Shown here in pieces: positions 57,481 to 64,000 of a stretch of DNA of 64,000 nucleotides (its first letter is position 1; each line of letters opens with the position of its first letter). The notes under the pieces are model-generated. The model saw nothing but the letters and a program-made list of their open reading frames with translations, did no database searches and was not told the origin of the DNA. Source of the stretch: Lentzea terrae. Lineage in GTDB: Bacteria; Actinomycetota; Actinomycetes; Mycobacteriales; Pseudonocardiaceae. Location: assembly GCF_003265345.1 (NCBI RefSeq), contig NZ_QFWW01000034.1:129652-193651 (forward strand), written 5' to 3'. A program made the position numbers and the translations under genes.

Positions 57481-60400
57481 ATGATGCGATGGATCATCGG
57501 TTCGAGCCTGAAGCTCAAGTTCCTCGTGGTCGTCGGCGCGTCGATGATGATGTTCTTCGGCATCCTGCAAGTGAAGGACATGTCGATCGACGCGTTCCCG
57601 GAGTTCGCGCCGCCCCGCGTGGAAATCCAGACCATCTGCATCGGACTGTCCGCCAAGGACGTCGAAGAGCTCGTGTCGGTGCCGTTGGAACAGGGGCTCA
57701 ACGGCATCGAGGGACTGACCGCGATGCGGTCGAAGTCCGTGTCCCAGCTGTCGTCGATCGTGATGATCTTCGAACAGGGCACCGACCTGATGAAGGCGAG
57801 GCTGCTGATCCAGGAACGCGTCAACGCGATCACGCCGCGGCTGCCGCGGTGGGCGAACCCGCCGTTCATGATCCAGCCGTTGTCGTCGACCAGCCGCGCC
57901 ATGAAGATCGGCATCTCGCAGGCGGACAAGTCCGACCATGCCCACGTCGACATGGCGCTGCTGGCGTACTGGACGCTGCGGCCGCGGCTGATGCGCGTGC
58001 CGGGCGTCGCGAACGCGGCGATCTGGGGCGACCGGTGGCACGTGAAGCAGGCGCTGGTAGACCCGGATCTGATGGTGAAGCACAACGTCACCATGCAGCA
58101 GGTGCTCGACTCGGCGGGCAACGCCGTGGACGTCGGGCAGCTGAAGTTCAAGGGTGGCTTCGAGATCGGCACCGGCGGGTACGTCGACACGGCCAACAAC
58201 CGGTTCCCCGTGCAGCACCAGCTGCCGCAGCTGAGCGGGCAGCAGCTGGCCGAGATTCCGATCGAGACCAAACCCGGCCAGCCGAAGGTCTACCTCAAGG
58301 ACGTCGCCGAGATCCGCGACGACGTCATGCCGCCGTCCCTGCTGACCGGCGACGCCGTCATCAACGACGGCCTCGGCATCATGATCATCATCGAGAAGCT
58401 GCCGTGGGCCAACACGCTGGAGGTCACGAAGGGCGTCGAAGAGGCGATCAAGGACTTCCAGCCGGGCATGCGCGGGCTGGAGGTCGACACCGAGATCTTC
58501 CGGCCGGCGACGTTCATCGAGACGTCCGTGGGCAACCTGGGCCGCGCGATGCTGATCGGCTTCGGCCTGGTGGTGCTGATCCTGATCTTCTTCCTGTTCG
58601 AGTGGCGGGTCGCGCTGATCAGCGCGATCACGATCCCGTTGTCGCTCATCGCCGCGGGGCTCGTGTTGAACGCCATGGGTGCGACGATCAACGTGATGAT
58701 CCTGGCAGGCCTGGTCATTGCGCTCGGCGTCCTCGTGGACGACGCGATCATCGACATCGAGAACATCGTGCGGCGAATACGCCAGCACCGCCGTGAGGGC
58801 AGTGACAAGTCGACCGCGGCCATCATCCTGGAGGCCTCGATCGAGGTACGCGGCCCGATCGTGCACGCGACGCTGATCATCCTGGCGTCGACGGCACCGG
58901 TGTTCCTCCTCAGTGGACTGACGGGTGCGTTCTTCCGGCCGCTGGCGTTCGCGTACGGGTTGTCGATCCTGGCGTCGCTGCTGGTGGCGTTGACGGTGAT
59001 CCCGGCACTGGCGCTGATCATGCTGCGCAACGCCCCGATCGAGCAGCGCGAGTCGCCGTTGGTGCGGTGGCTGCAACGCGGCTACACGGCACTGCTGGCG
59101 AGGATCGTGCCGCGTCCGGGTGTGGCGTACTCGAGTGTGGCCGTGGTGATGGTCGCGGGCATCGCGGTCGCGCCGTTCCTCGGCCAGAACCTGTTCCCCG
59201 CGTTCAAGGAACGGGACTTCCTGATGCACTGGGTCGCCCAGCCGGGCACCTCGCGCGAGGAGATGGTCCGCATCACGCAGCAAGCCAGCAAGGAGCTCCG
59301 CGCGATTCCGGGCGTGCGCAACTTCGGCGCGCACATCGGCCAGGGCACGCTCGCCGACGAGGTCGTCGGCATGAACTTCACCGAGAACTGGATCAGCATC
59401 GCCCCGGAGGTCGACTACGCGAAAACCGTTGCCGCCGTGCAGAAGGTCGTCGACGGCTATCCGGGTCTGCAACGCGACGTGCAGACCTACCTCAAGGAAC
59501 GCACGAAGGAGGTGCTGACCGGGTCCAGCGACGCGATCACGATCCGGATCTACGGCGACGACCTCGACGGCATCCGGCAGAAGGCCAACGAGGTCAAGGA
59601 CCTCATGGCCGGGATCGACGGCATCATCGAGGAACACGTGACGCTGCAGACGAACATCCCGCAGGTGGCCGTGGAAGTCGATCTGCAGAAGGCCTCGCAG
59701 TACGGGATCTCCCCCGGTGAGGTGCGGCGCACGGCCGCCGCGTTCATCTCCTCCGAGGAGGCCGGCGACATCTGGCGCAACGGCAAGAACACCGAGGTGC
59801 ACGTGTGGTCGCAGCCCAAGGCCCGCTACAGCGTGGAGTCGGTGCGCCAGTTGCTGATGGACGCGCCGGACGGCCGGAAGGTGCCGATCGGTGACCTCGC
59901 CTCGGTGAAGGTCGTGTCCACACCGAACCAGATCCTGCGCGAGAACGGATCACGCCGGATCGACGTGGGCGCCAACGTGGCCGAGGGCGCCGCGCTCGGT
60001 GACGTGGCGGGCGAGGTCGAGCGGCGGCTGGCCCAGGTTTCGATGCCCGCCGGGTTCCACGCCGAACTGCTGGGCGAGTACAAGGAGGCCACCGCGGCAC
60101 AGAACCGGTTGCTGCTCTTCGCCGGTGGCGCGGTGATCGCGATCCTGCTGATCCTGGTGACCGCGTTCGGCAGCTGGCGGCTGGCCGTGCTGGTGATGCT
60201 CACGTTGCCGATGGCACTGGCCGGTGGCGTGTTCGGGGCGTGGCTCACCGGCGGGATCCTCTCGCTCGGGTCACTCGTCGGGTTCTTCACGGTGCTCGGC
60301 ATCGCGGCCCGCAACGGAATCCTGATGATCAACCACTTCCAGCACCTGGAACGGGAGGAGGGTGTGCCGTTCGGCCGCGAGCTCGTGCTGCGCGGCGCCC

Positions 60401-60657
60401 GCGAACGTCTCGCGCCGATCCTGATGACCTCACTGGCCGCCGGTCTGGCCCTGGTGCCACTGGCCATCGCCGGCGACCTGCCCGGCCACGAGATCGAGCA
60501 CCCGATGGCGATCGTCATCATCGGCGGCCTCTTCACCTCCACCTTGCTCAACCTCTTCGTGACCCCGTCCCTCTACCTCCGCTTCGCCGCCCCCCGCCGA
60601 GCCAAACCAACCCCGTCCCCCGAACCAGCCCCGCCCCCCGAACCGGTCCCGGCCTAG
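57481..60657 (+). CDS. RND-superfamily efflux permease 2
   Basis: A 1058-residue transporter of the CzcA-like group. Helix 4 is LGVLVDDAIIDIENIVRRIR with paired Asp; helix 10 is VLGIAARNGILMINHFQHLE. ERLAPILMTSLAAGLALVPL and PGHEIEHPMAIVIIGGLFTS are C-terminal signatures. The double Asp is more typical of drug-type pumps, while the AARNGI motif is typical of the CzcA/nodulation-like group. The C-terminus is Pro-rich (PSPEPAPPPEPVPA). It is the last gene of the operon, and the palindromic repeat copy 2 follows directly. Confidence 0.9.
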   Translation: MMRWIIGSSLKLKFLVVVGASMMMFFGILQVKDMSIDAFPEFAPPRVEIQTICIGLSAKDVEELVSVPLEQGLNGIEGLTAMRSKSVSQLSSIVMIFEQGTDLMKARLLIQERVNAITPRLPRWANPPFMIQPLSSTSRAMKIGISQADKSDHAHVDMALLAYWTLRPRLMRVPGVANAAIWGDRWHVKQALVDPDLMVKHNVTMQQVLDSAGNAVDVGQLKFKGGFEIGTGGYVDTANNRFPVQHQLPQLSGQQLAEIPIETKPGQPKVYLKDVAEIRDDVMPPSLLTGDAVINDGLGIMIIIEKLPWANTLEVTKGVEEAIKDFQPGMRGLEVDTEIFRPATFIETSVGNLGRAMLIGFGLVVLILIFFLFEWRVALISAITIPLSLIAAGLVLNAMGATINVMILAGLVIALGVLVDDAIIDIENIVRRIRQHRREGSDKSTAAIILEASIEVRGPIVHATLIILASTAPVFLLSGLTGAFFRPLAFAYGLSILASLLVALTVIPALALIMLRNAPIEQRESPLVRWLQRGYTALLARIVPRPGVAYSSVAVVMVAGIAVAPFLGQNLFPAFKERDFLMHWVAQPGTSREEMVRITQQASKELRAIPGVRNFGAHIGQGTLADEVVGMNFTENWISIAPEVDYAKTVAAVQKVVDGYPGLQRDVQTYLKERTKEVLTGSSDAITIRIYGDDLDGIRQKANEVKDLMAGIDGIIEEHVTLQTNIPQVAVEVDLQKASQYGISPGEVRRTAAAFISSEEAGDIWRNGKNTEVHVWSQPKARYSVESVRQLLMDAPDGRKVPIGDLASVKVVSTPNQILRENGSRRIDVGANVAEGAALGDVAGEVERRLAQVSMPAGFHAELLGEYKEATAAQNRLLLFAGGAVIAILLILVTAFGSWRLAVLVMLTLPMALAGGVFGAWLTGGILSLGSLVGFFTVLGIAARNGILMINHFQHLEREEGVPFGRELVLRGARERLAPILMTSLAAGLALVPLAIAGDLPGHEIEHPMAIVIIGGLFTSTLLNLFVTPSLYLRFAAPRRAKPTPSPEPAPPPEPVPA

Positions 60658-60662
60658 CTGAA

Positions 60663-60717
60663 AACGATGAACGGCGCTTTTGTCCACCTCACGTGGACAA
60701 AAGCGCCGTTCATCGTT
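60663..60717. repeat. Palindromic repeat element, copy 2
   Basis: A perfect 55-base inverted repeat (25-base arms, 5-base loop) 6 bases after the stop of RND permease 2. The core matches copy 1 at 11434-11490; outer stem bases differ but still pair. It also separates the RND operon from the convergent gene stop at 60719. Confidence 0.88.
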
Positions 60718-60718
60718 C

Positions 60719-61237
60719 TCACGCCGTGTTGCGAAGGCGGCGGCGGACCGCGAAGACCGCGAGGCCCAGCAGGATCGGCACGATCACCGCGATCGGCAGT
60801 GCTCCGCCGGCGCTGAGCGTGCGCCGGCCCGCCACGTCGACGTGGATCGGCGGACTGACCGACAGCGACTCGGAGCCGTTGGGCAGCACGACCGCGTAGA
60901 CGTTGAACACCCCGGCGTTCACCGCCTGGACGTCCCACGACACCTCGGCGCGCTCCCCGGGCCTCAGCGGCGGCAGCGACTGCGTCGGCGCGGCGGTCCA
61001 GTCCTCCAGGTCCACGTACACGTCGTTCAGCGAGGCGACGTTCAGATGTGCGATCAGCTTCCCGGTCGGCGACGAACCGGTGTTGGTGACCGTCGACCTG
61101 ATGTTCAGGTACTGCCCGACGGTGCCGGTGATGCGGGACTCCGACACCGCCACCTCGACGGTCGCCGACGCCATGGCGGGGAACAGCGTCAGCACCAGCA
61201 AGGCGAGCAGCAGTCTCGTTCCGATGCGCGATCTCAT
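60719..61237 (-). CDS. Exported, membrane-anchored Ig-like protein
   Basis: A 172-residue protein. Signal peptide (residues about 1-25, LLLALLVLTLFPAMASA), then a beta-sandwich domain of the CARDB/NEW3 type (NIRSTVTNTGSSPTGKLIAH, LRPGERAEVSWDVQAVNAGV), then a C-terminal transmembrane helix (PIAVIVPILLGLAVFAV) and basic tail. Its ATG overlaps the permease stop as ATGA. It is probably an accessory extracellular part of the ABC system. Confidence 0.8.
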   Translation of the reverse strand: MRSRIGTRLLLALLVLTLFPAMASATVEVAVSESRITGTVGQYLNIRSTVTNTGSSPTGKLIAHLNVASLNDVYVDLEDWTAAPTQSLPPLRPGERAEVSWDVQAVNAGVFNVYAVVLPNGSESLSVSPPIHVDVAGRRTLSAGGALPIAVIVPILLGLAVFAVRRRLRNTA

Positions 61238-62004
61238 CCGGAACCAACCCCTCCCGTGAGCCGGACGATGCGCGGCCCGGTCACGGCCAGCGCCACGGCG
61301 GTGGCCAGCACGGCCACCACCGGTGAGATCAGGTACGACAGGTCCTGGGTCCACGAGTGCCCCTTGAGCAGGACCAGGCCGATGTAGTGCATCCCGGCCG
61401 TCACCGGGTTGATCCGCACCAGCAGATCGCCCACCGACGACGTCGGCATCGCGGGCAACTGCGTCGGCGCGAACAACGCGAGCAACAGGAACAGCGACGC
61501 GGCCAGGCTCACCTTGTTGGTGGAGGACCTGGCGCTGATCAGCAGCCCGATCGCCGCCATCGACAGCGCCAGCAGGGTCCCGATCACCAGGCCGAGCAGC
61601 ACCGCCTCGCCCACCACCGCGACACCCTTGCCGAGCACCCACAGGTACGGCAGCGCGACCACGAAAACCGCTGCCCACAACGACATCGCGGCCACCAGCT
61701 TGCCCAGCACGATCGCACCGCGGGACACCGGCGTCAGCAGCAGGCTTTCGAGGGTGCCGCGCTCGCGTTCGCCGCTGATCGCGTCCGCGGCGACGACCAG
61801 CGTCAGCAACACCCCGACCGCGACGGCGATCTGCAGCACCAGGTTCACCGACTCCCGCTGTTCCAGGAAGTTCAGGATCTGGTTGGTGGCGGCCAGGTAG
61901 GTCACCACGCTGAGCAGCACGGCGTAGGCGAACGTCAGCACCGGGCCGCGGCCGCTCAACCACAGGTCACGGCACTCCTGGCCGGCGATGACCCGCGCGT
62001 TCAC
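61234..62004 (-). CDS. ABC transporter permease (ABC-2 type)
   Basis: A 256-residue membrane protein with six helices. ISGERERGTLESLLLTPVSR is the conserved cytoplasmic motif of ABC-2 (NatB/DrrB-like) exporters, next to IVLGKLVAAMSLWAAVFVV. The GTG start at 62004 overlaps the ATPase stop (GTGA) and has GAGG upstream. Together with the ATPase it should form an exporter; the cargo is unknown. Confidence 0.88.
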   Translation of the reverse strand: MNARVIAGQECRDLWLSGRGPVLTFAYAVLLSVVTYLAATNQILNFLEQRESVNLVLQIAVAVGVLLTLVVAADAISGERERGTLESLLLTPVSRGAIVLGKLVAAMSLWAAVFVVALPYLWVLGKGVAVVGEAVLLGLVIGTLLALSMAAIGLLISARSSTNKVSLAASLFLLLALFAPTQLPAMPTSSVGDLLVRINPVTAGMHYIGLVLLKGHSWTQDLSYLISPVVAVLATAVALAVTGPRIVRLTGGVGSG

Positions 62005-62933
62005 GGCGTACCTCCCCGCGTCATCGCCAGGAAGGCGTCGCTCAACCGCGCGCCGTCGACCTCGAACGACAGCACCGTGACCCCTGCGCCGAGCACCGCG
62101 GACAGCACGTCGTTCAGGCCGTCCGCCGACGTGACCGTGACGACGTCCTTGGACACCTCGGCCGACACGCCGGGCACGCGCCGCACTGCCTCGGCCGTCC
62201 GCGTCACCTCGCCCGGCGGGACGCGCAGCCGGCCGGACTGGCGGCTGGCCGGCTCCGTGCTCGTCACCTCCGCCACGCTGCCGGACACCACGACCTTGCC
62301 CTGGTTCATGATCAGCACCGCGGAGCACACCTGCTCGACCTCGGGCAGTGTGTGCGTCGACAGCACGACGGTCGTACCGCGCGCCTCGGCGATCGTCCGC
62401 ACCAGCGTGAGCACTTCCCGCTGCCCGGCGGGGTCCAGGCCCAGCGTCGGCTCGTCGAGGAACACCACGGAAGGGTTGTTCACCAGCGCCCGCGCGATGC
62501 CCAGGCGCTGTCGCATGCCGCGGCTGTAGGTCGCTATCCGCGACTGCCCGCGGTCCGCGAGGCCCACCTGGCCGAGCAGGCGCACGGCCGTCTGCCTGGC
62601 CTCGTCACCGGACAGCCCGAAGAGCCTCCCGTGGTACATCAGATATTCCAATCCCGTCTGATATGCGGGATAGCCGGCGCTTTCCGGCAGCACGCCGATG
62701 CGCGCCCGGATCTCCGCCGGCCGGGACGACGGCACACCCGCGACGGCGAAGTCGCCGCCGGTGGGTGCCAGGACGGTCGAGAGCATGCGGATCGTCGTGG
62801 TCTTTCCCGCCCCGTTCGGGCCGAGCAGACCGATCACCTCTCCCTCGTGCACGGTGAAGCTCACCGAGTCGACCGCTGTCCGGGAACCGAACCATTTCGA
62901 CAACTCACGAGCTTCGAGAGTGACACCTGACAT
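62001..62933 (-). CDS. ABC transporter ATP-binding protein
   Basis: A 310-residue ATPase. Walker A is GLLGPNGAGKTTTIRML, the signature is YSRGMRQRLGIARALVNN, Walker B is PSVVFLDEPTLGLDPAG and the switch His is VVLSTHTLPE. A C-terminal extension (about 75 residues, VPGVSAEVSKDVVTVTSADG) is the DUF4162-like domain of NatA/DrrA ATPases. ATG 62933 has AAAGGAGG 4 bases upstream. It is the first gene of the operon and divergent from a SARP regulator. The 212-base gap to 63145 holds no gene. Confidence 0.93.
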   Translation of the reverse strand: MSGVTLEARELSKWFGSRTAVDSVSFTVHEGEVIGLLGPNGAGKTTTIRMLSTVLAPTGGDFAVAGVPSSRPAEIRARIGVLPESAGYPAYQTGLEYLMYHGRLFGLSGDEARQTAVRLLGQVGLADRGQSRIATYSRGMRQRLGIARALVNNPSVVFLDEPTLGLDPAGQREVLTLVRTIAEARGTTVVLSTHTLPEVEQVCSAVLIMNQGKVVVSGSVAEVTSTEPASRQSGRLRVPPGEVTRTAEAVRRVPGVSAEVSKDVVTVTSADGLNDVLSAVLGAGVTVLSFEVDGARLSDAFLAMTRGGTP

Positions 62934-63145
62934 GACACCTCCTTTGCCGTTCGGAGTAACTGCCCATAAGTGGACTTGATGGAGATAAGAGGACCGTGAG
63001 AATGAATTCAATTGGCTTCTTAAGTGCCTTCAACCTGCAGCGATAGCTCATGCACAGCCGGTGATTCACGCCAATGGAGCAACAACGAAATGCGCGACTC
63101 GACCGATTCACAGATAGGGGAACTGCAGGGGAGGGGGCCGCCGCC

Positions 63146-64000
63146 GTGGAGTTTCGGCTACTTGGCGCAGTGGAGGCTTGGGAACAAAAACTTCAACTCG
63201 ATCTGGGGCCGCGCAAACAACGGTTCGCCTTCGCGGTGCTCGCGTTGCACGCGAACCAGCTCGTGCCGGTGGAGCGGCTGGTCGACCTCACCTGGCCGGC
63301 GCAGCCACCGCGCACCGCGCAGCACGCGATCCACGTCAGCGTGTCGCGGTTGCGCCGGGCGATCGCCGACGCGAGGTCAGGCCAGAACGACGCGGACATC
63401 ATCACCCGCGGCTCCGCCTACATGCTGAAGGTCAACCCGCTGTCCGTGGACGTCCACCGGTTCCGCACGCTGGTCGCCGGCGCCAGGCAGGAGACCGACG
63501 ACGCGGTCAAGGTGTCGCTCCTGCGACACGCGCTGTCGATGTGGCACGGCCCGCCGCTCGCGGACGTGACCACGCCGGATGCCGCCGCCGTGCTGTGCCA
63601 GGGACTGGAGGAAGCCCGGCTGGCCGCGCTGGAGGAGTGCCTGGACGCCGAACTGCGCCTAGGCCGGCACACCGCGGTCGTCGACGAGCTGACCGACCTC
63701 GTGGCGCAACACCCGCACCGGCAACGACTCCAGGCGCTGCTGATGCTGGCGCTGTACCGCTGCGGCCGGGTGACCGACGCACTCGACGCCTACCGAGCGG
63801 CCCGCGTCCGGCTCGCCGACGAGCAGGCGCTCGAACCCGAGGCGCGGCTGAGCGACCTGCACCGCGCGATCCTGCGTGCCGACCCGGCGCTCGAGGCACC
63901 TCTCGTGCGCGCCCTCGCCAGAACCCAGCTGCCGCACGAGATCTGGTCGTTCGTGCGCACCGACCCGCTGTCCGACGATATCGCCGTTGAGGTGCGCGAC
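63146..64000 (+). CDS. SARP/AfsR-family regulator, N-terminal part (runs off the window)
   Basis: A 285-codon open frame from GTG 63146 to the edge. The first about 95 residues are an OmpR-type winged helix (VEFRLLGAVEAWEQKLQLDL, then QHAIHVSVSRLRRAIADARS). Residues about 100-250 form the bacterial transcriptional activation domain (LSMWHGPPLADVTTPDAAAV, LMLALYRCGRVTDALDAYRA). Beyond residue 255 an unassigned segment begins (QLPHEIWSFVRTDPLSD), so it is longer than simple SARPs. Early codons are more AT-rich. It is divergent from the ABC exporter, which it may control. Confidence 0.88.
   Translation, partial: MEFRLLGAVEAWEQKLQLDLGPRKQRFAFAVLALHANQLVPVERLVDLTWPAQPPRTAQHAIHVSVSRLRRAIADARSGQNDADIITRGSAYMLKVNPLSVDVHRFRTLVAGARQETDDAVKVSLLRHALSMWHGPPLADVTTPDAAAVLCQGLEEARLAALEECLDAELRLGRHTAVVDELTDLVAQHPHRQRLQALLMLALYRCGRVTDALDAYRAARVRLADEQALEPEARLSDLHRAILRADPALEAPLVRALARTQLPHEIWSFVRTDPLSDDIAVEVRD

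Noticed and set aside
54570-59802. Very long minus-strand frames opposite the RND genes
   Set aside because: Low-complexity His/Arg/Asp-rich translations typical of antisense frames; both RND genes are clear on the plus strand.
60663-60717. Treating the hairpin only as a simple terminator
   Set aside because: Its core recurs at 11434-11490, so it is a repeat family; terminator function remains possible.
1-64000. CRISPR arrays, insertion sequences, prophage or integrative element borders
   Set aside because: No regularly spaced repeats, transposase, integrase or phage genes were seen; the tRNA at 23860 has no repeat of its 3' end that I could find nearby.

Overview
The window is high-GC actinobacterial chromosome. 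Frequent GTG starts, many 4-base ATGA/GTGA gene overlaps, a WhiB protein, GarA, SigF partner-switching genes, an ECF sigma/anti-sigma pair, ANTAR, SARP and mycothiol-era DinB-like genes all point to an actinomycete. The gcvH-garA-ftsR-nuclease-merR-gcvP order and general protein style suggest Pseudonocardiaceae (Lentzea/Saccharothrix/Actinosynnema-like); this placement is inference. I see no insertion sequence, prophage or CRISPR array. Both ends cut a gene: a PQQ-type sugar dehydrogenase on the left and a SARP regulator on the right.

0-16.8 kb is accessory metabolism and regulation. It holds a glycopeptide-type glycosyltransferase, a bicovalent FAD oxidase, a NarL-type two-component system, a TetR/hydrolase divergent pair, a sugar-acid operon (gntR, dapA-like, ilvD-like), a SigL-like ECF sigma factor with its zinc anti-sigma factor, a decayed copy of that anti-sigma factor with the same promoter type, a DUF1996 protein, a quinone oxidoreductase and a secreted Ntn-hydrolase acylase.

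16.8-23.7 kb is a tightly coupled operon (symporter, ureohydrolase, TPP decarboxylase, aldehyde dehydrogenase) divergent from a PucR regulator. Together the enzymes could carry out 2-ketoarginine to 4-guanidinobutyrate to GABA, i.e. the lower arginine-transaminase route. A small fossil of a second ureohydrolase lies inside it. A tRNA-Glu(CTC) follows.

24-34.6 kb contains a DUF574 methyltransferase, a LuxR regulator, secreted and membrane proteins, argS, and a SigF stress module: whiB3-like, sigF, rsbW, a kinase-STAS fusion, an anti-anti-sigma factor and an ANTAR protein. SigF-type promoters (GTTT-N16/17-GGGTAC) can be read upstream of three of these.

34.6-42.4 kb is the conserved core block: a CDP-alcohol phosphatidyltransferase, gcvH, garA, ftsR, a bifunctional nuclease, a second MerR gene, a Clp-N-like protein, then a tandem glycine riboswitch and gcvP.

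42.4-53.8 kb carries small enzymes and regulators (methyltransferases, DUF3224, WYL, aldo/keto reductase, glycosyltransferase, substrate-binding/VWA fusion, DUF1801, HxlR with an Imm63-like partner, SDR) and a multicopper oxidase with a TTA codon. 53.9-60.7 kb encodes two RND permeases flanking a tiny lipoprotein, which is unusual in a Gram-positive. The window closes with an ABC exporter operon and the SARP gene. Two copies of one palindromic repeat sit directly after stop codons at 11.4 and 60.7 kb.
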